Assembly (NCBI GenBank): GCA_000507305.1
Contig: DF239280.1
Location: forward strand, 124,001-188,000
DNA from: Breviolum minutum Mf 1.05b.01
Taxonomy: Eukaryota; Sar; Dinophyceae; Suessiales; Symbiodiniaceae
Length of the DNA stretch: 64,000 nt
Reading direction: 5' to 3'
Part shown: piece by piece, positions 19,901 through 31,311 of the stretch
Position numbering within the stretch: the stretch's first letter is position 1
Layout: every line of letters begins with the position of its first letter
Notes under the pieces: generated by a model
The model's input: the letters and a program-made list of their open reading frames with translations, nothing else
The model's database searches: none
Told to the model about the DNA's origin: nothing
Made by a program: the position numbers and the translations under genes

Positions 19901-20077
19901 ATTTTCCTTTGCCTACGGCCAGAACACAAGTGACTGTGGGTATGGGATGTGTGAAAGGTGGATCAATCTCACCTTTTCCTTTTTTGCGTGCAGATTCCAA
20001 AGCATGAGCTACAGAGCACTGCTTCATCAACAAATGCTCGTGCATGAAAAAAGGCTGGCATGGAAGCAGTTGATCAT
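19901..20077 (+). repeat. Split direct repeat B2 and right terminus
   Basis: 177-bp copy of B1 ending GTTGATCAT. TCAT at 20074-20077 is the predicted right crossover. Confidence 0.85.
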
Positions 20078-20104
20078 TTTTCTCTCTTGAAAAACATCAC
20101 AAAG

Positions 20105-20443
20105 GATTTCGGGGAAACCTGTGGGTAGATGGATAGGGCCCGATACCATTACAATAGGGATTGAGATGGCTGTAAAGAGTGTGCAAGGTCCGTTTGTGGT
20201 TTGACATATTTTGACCAGAGTGGAAACTGATTGGAGATAGAGGAAGCTTTCTGTCAGATACCCGAAGGCTTCGTTGAGATGTATACAAATAAATGAATAA
20301 ATAAATGAATAAATAGATAAATCAACAAATAAATATGGTACTGTATATCTACACAGATATTCATGATGGAAATGAACGTCAAAGGCCAACTTTTCCAGCC
20401 ATGGACCAGCGTTATGATGTACACTACCGAACCTTTCCTATAG
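20105..20443 (+). CDS. Two exons with a weak ATG4 (peptidase C54)-like motif
   Basis: 20105-20187 follows CACAAAG and reads ISGKPVGRWIGPDTITIGIE and on to GTGCAAG/GTCCGT. 20399-20443 follows TTTTCCAG in matching phase and reads MDQRYDVHYRTFPI. G-x-GK-x-x-G-x-W-x-GP-x-T resembles the stretch after the Ser-Ile-His motif in ATG4 cysteine peptidases, which process ATG8. The catalytic WGC exon was not found, so the family call is tentative; that the exons are coding is better supported. Confidence 0.4.
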
Positions 20444-20586
20444 GTTGAAATAATAGCCAAGGATAAAAATGGTCCATTTTTTTCTGGGTAGCTAAACTTA
20501 TATGAAATTAATAAAGATAGATTCCGAAGACCAGAGGGGGCCTGAAGTTTTTCTTGAAGCAGGCCATATTTTGATAAGGTGCACAG

Positions 20587-20638
20587 GTGGTCATTGACGA
20601 CTTCCTGTGGAATTTGCAATCCTCTGGTGTGGTGAAAG
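20587..20638 (+). CDS. Candidate exon, unrecognised
   Basis: After TGCACAG the frame reads VVIDDFLWNLQSSGVVK and splices at AAAG/GTGGTC. It probably belongs with the exons at 20105-20443, but a connecting exon would be needed because the phases do not join directly. Confidence 0.35.
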
Positions 20639-20778
20639 GTGGTCCCTCGGCCGTTGGTAGGCTGGATTCAGTATTCGGTTGGTTTGGAACATGTTAGACT
20701 GTTCGTGTATACAAGTATATATTTATATATNTTTATATATATTTGTTTTGTATATAGATGATATGATGTTTACTGAAT

Positions 20779-20800
20779 ATATATATATATATATATATAT
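20779..20800. repeat. (AT)n microsatellite
   Basis: About ten TA units, in an AT-rich stretch (20690-21060) that has one N at 20731 and no coding signal. Confidence 0.8.
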
Positions 20801-21192
20801 CTCAATATTTGTATAATCTTAATGATAAAGTCTAAAAGCCCAAACCAAACTTGTTTTGGAAGATTTGACTAGTGAAAATTAGATGGGAAGGTGGACAAAT
20901 CAAAATAGATGTCAGTTAAAATTTCGGTGTTATGCATATTATTTCATCGACGGTATTTGCACTTGTTGGTTTATCAATTTGTAGTATATAGTTTCTTTTG
21001 ATTATCTACTACGTAGCGAAAGTCACATCAATACTGTCAGAGATAGGAAACACATTTTGATTTGCTGTTTTTCCTCCAAGTGGTGATAAGTCAAGGTACT
21101 ACACTCTGGAACATTGACACGGCAAATGTGATGACAGGGAAGAAGTTCGTTTTCAATGAACCAATGGTATCAACAATTCTTGGGGTATTCAG

Positions 21193-21331
21193 CTTCAAAA
21201 ATTCACGACGACTTTGTGTGGGGACTCTGATGGTTTCGCTTACGGTGCCCTTGTTGAAGCTAAGCACAGAAAAAACTTGGGAAAATTGGAAGTGTTTGGC
21301 ACCTTTTTGAAGCGACTTGGGGACCTGGCAG
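21193..21331 (+). CDS. Candidate 46-codon exon, unrecognised gene
   Basis: After GGTATTCAG the frame reads LQKFTTTLCGDSDGFAYGAL and continues VEAKHRKNLGKLEVFGTFLK to GGCAG/GTGCTA. A different ATG-initiated frame (21062-21310) overlaps and is also open, so one is a shadow. The frame given has better splice ends and composition. Confidence 0.4.
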
Positions 21332-21977
21332 GTGCTAGCTATATCCAGTTTTAGCACACCAGAAACACTGCTCTCATGTGATTTTTTGGTTAAAAAAAAT
21401 TGTATCCCCAGAAAAGCGGATAGCGGATGCTCAGCCTTGATAACATGTTATCCCCCCAAAAAAACAAGTACTATAGTTACTATAGTTACTATAGTAGCTA
21501 GTAGCATTTCTGGATCCAGACTTTTGGTGCTTGCAATTCCTATGACTCGCTGAGGCAAGAACTGGGAGGCTGCTCTATCTCTACAAGATGTCACCCAGTT
21601 GCACTAGCATACACTGAGCATGCACTCCTACTAGCATTTGGGGCAGGTGCGACTTTCCAATCAGGAAAGATGCAGGGGTGATGAAGAAATTTCACTCTCC
21701 TGGGTCATGTATGGAGTCCTCCTTTCAAGAACAACAGCAGACTTGGCTAGAGTTATTCACATAGGAAGATCTGTTCTGATCTGGGTAAGACATAAGAGGG
21801 GAGCAAAAGGTCAATGAAAGACGGCAGACCGCGAAGATGGCTGACCATGGGAAAATAATTTCAGATCAACCCTTAAAAAAGCCCACTGAACCACAGCAGG
21901 TTGAAATTATGCACTACTTCCTGTTAAGTCAGTGAACATAGGTAGTGAATGACAATTGAGCTGTACAAAATATGCAG

Positions 21978-22075
21978 GATTACAGCATAGTGCCTGGCGT
22001 TCGCATACATAATGAATATGCCATGCAGTTCATTCTGCAACTCAATGCCCGGAAAGCATTCACCGACGCAGTCAG
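21978..22075 (+). CDS. Candidate exon, unrecognised gene
   Basis: After AATATGCAG the frame reads DYSIVPGVRIHNEYAMQFIL and goes on to a Lys/Arg/Asp-containing helix, ending CAG/GTGGCT. The same frame stays open to 22163. Confidence 0.4.
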
Positions 22076-24542
22076 GTGGCTCCTGATTGATTGGCCACAG
22101 TTTTACGATCCCAAGCTGCCATATCTACAACTGACATTATTTCTTATTGAGCTTCCGTGTTAGGTGTGAAATCTTCTTAGATGATTTTGGATTTTGGTAT
22201 ATCTTTATACCTGTATTTATATCATGTATCTATATATGTATCTATAGATATAACATCATGTCTGTCATTCTTTTGACTTGTCTTACTCTTACTTCATCGA
22301 TTCGAATACACATCTTTGACTTGTAGCGACCAGAGTTGATTTCCTAGACTTCCCAAAGTGACCAAATTTCCTGGTTGCTGAAATCTGGAATGATAGACTC
22401 AGATGATTTGCCCTTTTATGAAATTGATAGTGTGGGCTGTGTTGCTGTTGTTTGTTTTCTTGCATTTGTTGCAAATTGAGAGCTTACCAAACTGGTGCAG
22501 GATATTTCATTCTCCCACCCAGCTTGGTTTGGCCCACATTTCACTGGGAGTAACCACCAATCGTTTAGAACCACCAATCGGACCGAAAACGACGCGAGGC
22601 GTCACTTTTCCACTCTCCAACATGGGTTCTGCGAATCTTCACCATGATCATAATATAAATTCTCTTCTGCTTGGCGACAAAAATCAACTGATTATCATAT
22701 AGATTCATGACAATCTTCAGCAGCGGCAGTAGCTTCATATGAGTGTCAATAGTCGCGGATGGAGTTTCAGGCAATGAACCGTGCTTACCGCTCATTTCTT
22801 CGACCGGTACGTAGAGCGACAGGGGTCGCTTCCTGTGCATGAGTTGTCGTACGCCACATTAAGCATAGCGACCCTTAAGACCACGCAACACCTGTCTTAC
22901 GGGTAGTTTGAGGGCAACTCCGCTTGCTGGGTGGCAATGTTGTAGGCTCATGGGGCTGGTGCTTGGTTGCCAAGGCTTGAGCTGCTTCCTGCCATAGTGA
23001 GAACGTTGCTGCCCCCTTTCATTGGCTCCCGTAGGAATAATGCTGCTTGCCGTCCCGTGATTTTGAACTTGGGGGGCCTACGTAGCTTCTCCAGGAGGCA
23101 ACAAGTTGGCGGCGCGGTTTCTGTTGTGATTGCCTTCGTGCCAACTTGCTATGGCCACACATTGCAGTAATTTCGCGCTCTGTGCATGTTTGGTGTTTGC
23201 GCTTCCAGAATCATATTGGCCCCACCGCAGTGCATGGTGTTCTGAAGCGACTGAATTGTGTCTTGTGTCTTTAAAAAAATTCTGCGTTTTTCTTCTGTGG
23301 ATACTGTTTTGTTTCTGTAGCTTGTAATCCACCTGGGCCGAGAGATGGGCAAAATACTTCTAAATTTTTGGCCATCGCCCATGCCGCCAGTTGCTTCACA
23401 GCAGGTGGCCAGAGAATCGGGCATTTCTGCGATGGTGGTCACGTCGCCAGGACCAGCGGGATGCCAGCGGGCGCGGTGGAGTGATTGAATGACATGATTT
23501 GGTGGCGACGCGATTTTGCAACAAAACAATTGCGAAACATAGCCCAATACCGCATGAGGCTAACAGGTTCGATCCAAAAGACCACACTGTGTTTCATTGC
23601 GTGCACAAACCGTCGCCAAACTTGCATTGGCATCAAAAAACATTAAATGCACCGAATGCACACACACACACACACCGCAGAAAAGCAAAATTCTCATAAA
23701 CGATGCAAAGTTTGGACGTCATTGTTTTGTGATGTTGTATTTGCTGTGAGGACGATGTTTTTTGCATGTTTGACAATTGTGCAGTTAGGTGAAAACGGTC
23801 AGAGTCACCATGCGCAGCACCAACATGACGGGAAACAAACCACAATACTGACAAAAAAACATACACATCTAAAAACCAGAGACGTTGACATGATTGACTA
23901 CGAAGCAAACCTAGCGCATGTACAAACGACAAGTATTACATAGTATGATGGGGTTGTTTTTGTTTGGTGTTTGTGCCGGCCTTGGAAAAATCATGTTCGT
24001 GCATCACACCGACCTCACATCAGCAAAAGGGTGTTTTGCGAAACAATGAAAAACCAGGGTGAGGGAACGACTCGACAAACATATTTAACGAAAAAATGAC
24101 GTGAAAAAAAACAAATGGTCGGCAGTATGTGGCACACGAAAGATGAGGTTTGCCACCGCACGGGTGTGTTTCAGTTTTTCTTATATATATACATCCAGTC
24201 TTTGCTGTTTGATAAGTCCTTTGAAATTTCCACCTTTGGTTCGCACTAAATGATCCCACCAAATATACGGTGCATGTGACATTTGCGGTTTCAAAAACGC
24301 ATGCATAAATATCAACGTACGATCAAATTCTGAAAGGATGTTCTGGGGCTTTTGTGTTCCATTCATCTCCATTTCATTTTTTCAACGTACGTATTTAAGG
24401 GAATGTCGATACTGACTCCAAACCGTTGGTGAATCCGAATCATTGCACGATGACCCCGCTAATACAGTTTGGTGTTTTTTTTCCCGCCCCAACAAATTGT
24501 TCGAAAAAAATTAGGCTCACTGTTGGATGTTTGGTTGGCCAG
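22076..24542. other. Stretch without a firm gene, with a GC-rich block
   Basis: Mostly AT-rich with no exon I can define. 22790-23170 is markedly GC-richer and holds an open frame (22967-23170, including RLELLPAIVRTLLPPFIGSR) that might be an exon or decayed element. A short CA repeat lies at 23658-23675. Confidence 0.4.
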
Positions 24543-24592
24543 GAAAGGCCATCATGGATGAGTTGATGACTGCACATATCGCATCAGGCAGG
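24543..24592 (+). CDS. Candidate 16-codon exon
   Basis: Between TTGGCCAG and CAGG/GTGACC the frame reads KAIMDELMTAHIASGR. Short, but well bounded. Unrecognised. Confidence 0.3.
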
Positions 24593-26229
24593 GTGACCTG
24601 GAGGGTCAGGGTTGGTCTCAGGTCATGAAGGGCATTGATACATTTCATGTAGTCGGATTGAAAACCAAACGAAAGATGATGATCATTTGCAGTGATGACA
24701 CCTCCGGGCAAAACACATCATGCAAGCCCTAGTATTTCTTGTGTAAAGATAAATCAGAAGGAGTAGAACAACAAGAACAGGTTTCACTTTGAGGTACTTA
24801 TTACCAAAGAAATGGGCGCCCCAACCAGTTTGGGGCCCTTGGGGGCTCAAAAAATCTTGACAAGATGTAGATGCAGTACTTGATTTGTCAAAAAACAGGT
24901 TGAAAAGTCCAACTGTTCCCCTGGGACTAAACCTCATTAAACCTCCAAGTTTTGCAGGTGTTTTCCCGACAATGTTAGGGGTCGGAAATTGGATCAAGAT
25001 GTTTGCTTAGTGTTTTCCATACTAAAGCTTTATCAGGAACATGAGTTTTGTAAACCATAGTTTCAAGAGAGTGTTGGCGATCCAACTGTGGTAGCGGAAC
25101 AAATTCTCTCCTGGCTATTGCCACCATATCCACCGAAATGAAGGAAGGGGGATTCCTTCAGTGACATGTACCCTTGACTTCCTATAAAACAGGCAGAAAT
25201 AACATAATTTCAAAAGAAGCAACGCACAAGGTCATCAGGCCAAACATCAAAACACATTTGTCACGTTCTGTCGTAACGGCTGTGCAACGGGTGTGCGTTT
25301 GTTGCTTGTTTGTGTGCGTGTATCATGTTGAGTCAGTCCAGGAACCGCGCAGGAGGAAGGTTTTCGTCGTCCCATTTCGAACGAGGTGTGCGGGTTTTGG
25401 ATGATGGGTGGTTTCAAATTTGTGGTACTTGCAGCCCTTTTGGGGATCTTTTCCTATTTGTCAAGTATATCATGAGAAATGGGTGGTTCCACCAATTTCA
25501 GCCACCACATGCCTATGGTTTAAGTGTATGCCCCCCGCCAGAGTTAATAATATCAGATAATACTTTGCTAAGTCCTCTTTACGAATCTTCTCTATTGGTG
25601 GGACCAGGATACACCGAAAGCTTAGGCATAGACGGTAGACTTTGAGTCAACTGTAAAAAATCTCAGGGTTTGTCCAGTGATTTCTGAATTACTTCTTGGG
25701 ACAGCAGTGATTCCAGGGCTCACAAGTCAGTGGTTTATGGTGGAAATCTCCAGGTATTTCTGCGAAATTTTGTCACACCCAAATTCAAATCAGTAATTTC
25801 TAATCGCAATATTTGCAGGAATGCATTCCAAGGTTATTCCAATTGGTGAAACATGACGGAAAAAACATTTTCCACTTTTTGAAAATAAGTGTTCGGTCTT
25901 GAAACGTGTAACTCATGAATCTCATCAAGATGCCGTTTCAAGCCACCGGGTCATCAATGTGTTTGTTGCTTTTGTGGGTGGGTAAGTCTCATCCAGCTTG
26001 GGGAATGAACGCAAATGTCTCATGTTTGTTTGAAGTTAGGAAATTTTATGTCCTCTTCACCAGTTTTTACAAGCAGGAACAATATAGATATAAGCTTTCT
26101 AGAATTGATTCCTGTTGTCAGGATCAAAATTAGTACATGGATCATGGATACGTAGAACGTATATTAAATCTGTGTATATTCACTTAAGAATCTCAGACTC
26201 ACATATATAAAAGAGTACAGTAAAATTTG

Positions 26230-26514
26230 AGCCTTCCTGGTGTAGTCCCTTTAGCAAGCCTTTTTTCACGTAGACCCCAAGATGATCTAATGGCCAGTAT
26301 CGCGGCAGACCTCTCGTCACAAGGAATGTCTAGGCTTTGGCAATTCCTCTCGTATGGTTGGACAAACCTATCCATCGATTTCTGTTCACTTCCTTTGGCT
26401 TGGAACAAACAACAACAATCTTCCTACGCAGATTTCACAATCGACATTTTCTATGTGCAGACTGTCATGGTTTTGGATTCCATGGTTTGTGGTCCGTGGA
26501 TGTTTTGCGAATAA
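26230..26514 (+). CDS. Open coding-like frame, ends undefined
   Basis: Reads SRRPQDDLMASIAADLSSQG, then RLWQFLSYGWTNLSIDFCSL and a polar stretch, to a stop at 26514. It is probably one exon shorter than the open frame. Two overlapping frames are shadows. Unrecognised. Confidence 0.35.
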   Translation, partial: SLPGVVPLASLFSRRPQDDLMASIAADLSSQGMSRLWQFLSYGWTNLSIDFCSLPLAWNKQQQSSYADFTIDIFYVQTVMVLDSMVCGPWMFCE

Positions 26515-26810
26515 ACCCATAGGATCCATGATTTGCCTACATTTTCCATAAAAATCAGCCAAATGTAGGTAAACATACCATTCATGGATGGTATGGGTAA
26601 TGCAATGGAGTAAGTCACTTTTGAAACGAAACACCGCGATGACGGTGGACCCCGCGGACCAGCTGTTTTGTTCGGTTCACTATCGAACCTATGAGCCATC
26701 ACTGCTCACCCCACTGCGGGGAAAGATGCTTCATACCCCAACATGAATAATTATCCTCCGTATTCGCCACTGCTATCCACTATTCATTTCACTGTCTTCA
26801 TTTAGTGTAG

Positions 26811-26905
26811 AGATCATGGCAGCAATAGAAGCGTTTGAGAACTCGATCCGAGGGAAGAACCTTCTCCAAGCACGCCAAGAGTTTCCCACCACCGCCAGCG
26901 GATGA
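26811..26905 (+). CDS. Candidate terminal exon
   Basis: After AGTGTAG the frame reads IMAAIEAFENSIRGKNLLQA followed by a short tail and TGA. It is too short for an ordinary ORF search. Unrecognised; it might instead begin a small ORF at the ATG at 26816. Confidence 0.4.
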
Positions 26906-27470
26906 TGGTGTATCTTGTCTTGGTTTTATATTTGGAACTACGAGAAATTATGGAAGTCCAAAATAATCATTCTCAAACAGGTTATTGATGATCACTTCTT
27001 TCTAGACCTTTTATACCATCCTAAGGATTCAAAGACTCGTTTTCCGGAGTGGGTGCAAACTTTGCTGGGGAAAAGGGGCCTGCATAGGTTTAGATTATAG
27101 ATTCCAAAGTAACCTAGGGCCTAAGCAAAGAGAAGATGTCAAAGTCAATGCTCCGTTGCATCTAGAACATTTTGCAGCAGGAAAAACAACCTCTTAAAAA
27201 AGGACACATGTTCCATATCCAGTATATATGGGTTTTCATTTTGTCAATATCAAGGAAATCAGGCAGTCTTCAGGTTTTTTTTTAACGTTGCACAGTGTTT
27301 TTTTCGGATGACCCCTTGGGTGAGTTGTGGCAACCAAAACATCGACCTCTCGACTTCTACTCCAAAATGTACAAAAAAAAAGGTTTGATACACTATCAAC
27401 AATTAAATTCACTTCTACAAGAATACTTTTTGGGCTGTAGCCAGTTGGCGACGACCATTTTTTCCTTTCC

Positions 27471-27800
27471 ATGATGTTTTGTTGTAAAAGTCAACCCTCT
27501 GAGCCAAAAGTGGATTCCAAACCAACCATCCCAAACCAACAGTCAAAGAGTTGGTTAGTTTCCATGCCTTGTGAGAAAGAAGAAATCCGGGTGAAAATTG
27601 GATGGTGGAACCATCTCAGATTTACTTGGGCAAAAGCATCAAACGCATCCCACTTGTCTGCATTGGTTGCTGAACTTTTTGATCCGAGGAACCCTTTGAA
27701 AAATATGCGTTCTTCAGCCAGTTGGGTCAAGATGTGCAAGAGTCCCTTGGTGATGACGAAGGGATTGGTCCATGTTGGTGTGCTGCATGTTTGTTTATGA
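27471..27800 (+). CDS. Open coding-like frame upstream of a GAT repeat
   Basis: Includes SWLVSMPCEKEEIRVKIGWW, then AKASNASHLSALVAELFDPR. The middle part reads like protein. Exon limits are not defined. The 241-codon minus-strand frame over the same bases owes its length to the trinucleotide repeat and is not called. Confidence 0.3.
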   Translation: MMFCCKSQPSEPKVDSKPTIPNQQSKSWLVSMPCEKEEIRVKIGWWNHLRFTWAKASNASHLSALVAELFDPRNPLKNMRSSASWVKMCKSPLVMTKGLVHVGVLHVCL

Positions 27801-27831
27801 TAGTGCTGCTGGTGATGATGCTGATGATAAG

Positions 27832-27878
27832 CATGACAAGTGTGACAAGTATGACAAGTATGACAAGGCTGACAAGTC

Positions 27879-27882
<4 letters not shown>
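27832..27882 (+). repeat. 10-bp tandem repeat (GACAAGTATG)
   Basis: About five imperfect GACAAGTATG/GACAAGTGTG units directly before the GAT microsatellite. Confidence 0.75.
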
Positions 27883-27944
<62 letters not shown>

Positions 27945-27946
27945 GA
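27879..27946 (+). repeat. (GAT)n microsatellite
   Basis: More than 20 GAT units. Open in five or more frames as poly-Met, poly-Asp, poly-His or poly-Ile, which creates several false ORFs. Confidence 0.95.
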
Positions 27947-28771
27947 GTGATTAGGATGATGATCACGACGACGACGAAGATGATGACGATGATTTGTCTT
28001 TGGATTCACGTTTGTGGGGAGCCCGAACACGTGAGACTCACGAGATGTGGGCTGCGGACAATGGACTAGGTGGTTGTTCAAAGATGTTGTGCTTTCACTT
28101 TTCGTATGTGGAGAGAATTCCTTAGCGAGGGAGTGTGCATATCTGTCTGTACTGTATATGTTCGTCCAATTACTTTGCTTTGCAGTAGTCTGTAGATGTC
28201 TATAATTGTTCGACAAATGTATGATGAACAGGTACCTTATAGTACACAGTGCACAGGTCTTTTTCTTTATAGCGTTTGGCTCTAATACAGTAATGATTCA
28301 AGTAAGGGTTCTTTGAACCCATAGTAGACATCAATGGAACAAGGTAATACTGTAATGTTTCTTTGGTAGCTTGCATGAATGAAACAGGTTGCACTTATTA
28401 CAAGCAATGATCATCATTTTCATGTTGGCTTGTATGAATGTTGGCGACCATGTTGGCATACCAACTCCTTTCATAAGAAAACATCGGTATGATCGATCTT
28501 TTGCCCTTTTCAATCCACTCAAGAAGGAGATATTTTTATGCTTTCTTAAGTCTAGCCTAAGTCAAAGTTGTTCTCAAGTTGGCTCATTTGTTTTGTGTGA
28601 AGGCTTTGTCGCATAGAGTAGTTTTGGAGAGATCACCATTGGCTAAGCAGAAGTGATAGCTCAGTCCAAGGATGTTTAATGGCCAATTAAAAGAGCGATG
28701 TCATCTGCCAGGGTGGCATAATCTCCCGGAATCTAGTATATATATATATATAAATTGAATACATAATATAC

Positions 28772-28874
28772 ACCCTCCCTGAAACTAACATTGCCCCTGA
28801 AAACAGACCCATGGAAAAGGAGTTTCCTATTCGAAACCACCATTTCCAGGTGCTATGTTAGTTTCAGGGAGGGT
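28772..28874. mobile_element. MITE-like inverted-repeat element, family D copy 2
   Basis: ACCCTCCCTGAAACTAAC at the left and GTTAGTTTCAGGGAGGGT at the right are a near-perfect inverted pair. Most of the interior differs from copy 1; an ATTTCCAGGTGCTATG stretch is shared. Confidence 0.8.
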
Positions 28875-28939
28875 AGACATCAACGCTTTTATAAGTAGAT
28901 ATAATCCCAAGAGACTGTATACTATCGTTGTTGTAATAG

Positions 28940-29009
28940 ATTGAAACAAAAACGATTGCTGGCCGCCATCGATATAGCTGATTCAGCAATCATAGGGAAA
29001 CAACTCCAG
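28940..29009 (+). CDS. Candidate 23-codon exon
   Basis: Between TAATAG and CTCCAG/GTGAGC the frame reads LKQKRLLAAIDIADSAIIGK and then QLQ. The donor is a good consensus. Unrecognised. Confidence 0.45.
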
Positions 29010-29849
29010 GTGAGCCTTTGCACGCCATGAACTTCTAGGATTTCGAGGGACCAATCAAAGCCTATAACACTTGGAGGTGGTGAAAGGTGAAAAGATGATT
29101 TGTTGGTTGGAAACAACCAGGGTGGCGAATGCGCCGCTAGCTAGGCGAATTATGCTAGTCGAAAAAGTAGAACATGACGCGACTGAGGACCTCAGCCGTA
29201 ACATGTCATATACATAAATTCGCAGCAAATCTCGATGGGTTTTTTAGTTTTTCTCTTGAGTGATAGGTTTTACATGGTTTTACATCAACATTTTAATGAT
29301 TTGGCCAGGTGATAGCTCACCCATCACTGTGATTTGAATGAGGCTCAGCCTGGGTTATTCCGCTTCTTACTTGTCTTTCTGGATGAACAGCTCCGTGTGA
29401 TGTACGGCAACTCGGAGAGTATTGGTTGGTTGATTCGCTACTAAGAAGCGATCAGGGTTGACCGGGATGACCTTAAATTAAACATTATGCAGGGATATTG
29501 GAACCTGTTAGCATTTCCTATACCCAAGTGCAACACCGGAATTATCTATGACGACTTCCGGAAAGGTTTTGGCGCAATGACATCTTCATCCTTGCCGTGG
29601 AATGATTTTTTTCGGATGACTGCATGGTACATCATTTGTAAATTATTGGGGTGTTTGTTTGTTCGTTTCAGCCCTAGACTGGTTCCAACATCCTAGGATA
29701 TCCTTGGCTGAACCACCCATCAAAATCCTAACTAAAGTGGTTTCCTAACTAAAGTGGTTCCCCAAATCCCCAAGCCTACAAGCAAAAAATGCCCAATTTG
29801 TTAACCTTGCGAATGATTCTAACCTCATCACAACAGCATGTCGATGCAG

Positions 29850-29933
29850 GATTTCTCACGTGATTTCACCCACCTCCAGTGGCGATTCAGCCTGGAGGGA
29901 ATATGTTGCATTGAACCCATTCACCTCAGTTAA
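29850..29933 (+). CDS. Candidate terminal exon
   Basis: After TCGATGCAG the frame reads DFSRDFTHLQWRFSLEGICC and a few more residues to TAA. It may join the exon at 28940-29009 but no linking exon was identified. Unrecognised. Confidence 0.4.
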   Translation, partial: DFSRDFTHLQWRFSLEGICCIEPIHLS

Positions 29934-31152
29934 AGGGAAGCAAATGTATTGCCTCGAAAGTTACAGGGAAGCAAACGTATTGTATATGTGAATGATTATG
30001 AATGGCATGCTCTTTACATGTGTTTTGTATATGGTATATATATATATATATATACAAGCCAAAGCTAGAGAAATTCGGTGTAATTTATGGCTCAAGCCTG
30101 CAGTAGGTGGATTTGATTTGCCTCGACTCAGGCCTAAAAGACTGATCCTTTGCTCATATTACTTGTCCAATCAGACTCTCGGTATGTTGGAAGTCTTTTG
30201 TTGGGGATTTGCATTCCTTTTTGTTTGGCAACCTTACGGACCTACATAATTTCAGCATTTTAAATTTCTTGACCTACAATGATAGATGTGCGATAGAACT
30301 GATTGTCATGTTGCAAAAAGCTTGAAAAAAACATGGTGAACTGTATCACTGTTTCCAATCCATGGATGATATGTGTTTGCGTTTAGGATAGCCTGAAACG
30401 AAGATCGTTTCAAAAAAGCACCTGGCGCAGAGACCAACGCAACGTTACTTGGGGATGCCGAGATGCCTCAAGATTAGGGAGCCCCCAAACAACATGAAAG
30501 TTGTACCACGAATGGACCCCACTTGTTGAGAATAGCTGTAATTATATATTATATATGCATGTATATATATATATATTTGATATATATATATATATTATAT
30601 TTGTATATATATATACATATATTTGATATAGATGATATTTTAGTGGCAGATTGTCTCAACGTTGGTATCAGCCCGTGTTGTATAGCTGGGCAGCCAGTAG
30701 CTGCGCACACCTTCGTCGCGTCCTGTTGGTTGAAGTTGATTGGAAAGGATGTTGGCTTGACACCTCGTTTACGATTCTAGTTCTCATGGTACCCTTCCGT
30801 TGGAGAGTATTTGATTCCATTTTGTTCAAGAACTTCACTGCCTTTTTTTTGAGCCATTTTCTGAAATGTTTCTGAAAACACAGGTGGTGTTTGCAAAAAC
30901 ATTAAGCAATTTGTGTCAAATTGTTGTTTAAATCAACATATATACATAATAATATAGACAAAAGTAAAAAACAGCTTTTGTATTAGTAATTTCTATCCTA
31001 TCGGTAACACATCTAGATCTATGATCTATGTTCGCATTTTGTTGCTTAAATAATCATCATTACTATTTTCTTTCTGGGCTTTGGATGATGAAATACCTTC
31101 AGATTAGATAATAGTACTGCATTGAGAAGGTATTTTAGTCCCGTTGTGTTGA

Positions 31153-31311
31153 AACACATTTTTTTGGGGGGGACTCGCAAAAGCCCAATTTCTGTCACAT
31201 CTGAATTGCTTCCCCGGAGGTTTCTCAGAGGCAGTTGCTGTGGAAAGGAGTTTGTGGTTCTACGTTGCCTTGTCATCGCATATCATCACCAATTTTGGGA
31301 TGGTTGGATAG
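31153..31311 (+). CDS. Open coding-like frame, limits uncertain
   Basis: Stop-to-stop frame of 52 codons containing LAKAQFLSHLNCFPGGFSEA and then VAVERSLWFYVALSSH. It reads more like protein than the overlapping ATG-initiated frame (31122-31427). Splice limits not settled. Confidence 0.3.
   Translation, partial: NTFFWGGLAKAQFLSHLNCFPGGFSEAVAVERSLWFYVALSSHIITNFGMVG

Larger units (their letters stand above)
13176..20077 (+). mobile_element. DIRS-order (tyrosine-recombinase) retrotransposon with split direct repeats
   Basis: The layout is A1 (13176-13244), ORFs (13580-19639), B1 (19607-19782), A2 (19779-19847), B2 (19901-20077). This is the A1-ORF-B1-A2-B2 arrangement known for PAT/Ngaro-type elements. 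TCAT occurs at the start of A1, at the B1/A2 junction and at the end of B2, as expected if a circle junction was recombined at a TCAT target. The coding order is gag-like, RT/RNase H, tyrosine recombinase, C5-methyltransferase-like. It has no LTRs or integrase core. The insertion at 16180-16923 and frame breaks near 14860 and 17250 make this copy defective as it stands. Confidence 0.9.

Noticed and set aside
27491-28216. 241-codon minus-strand ORF, His-rich
   Set aside because: Its length comes from reading through the GAT microsatellite. The flanking residues show no domain and the opposite strand reads better.
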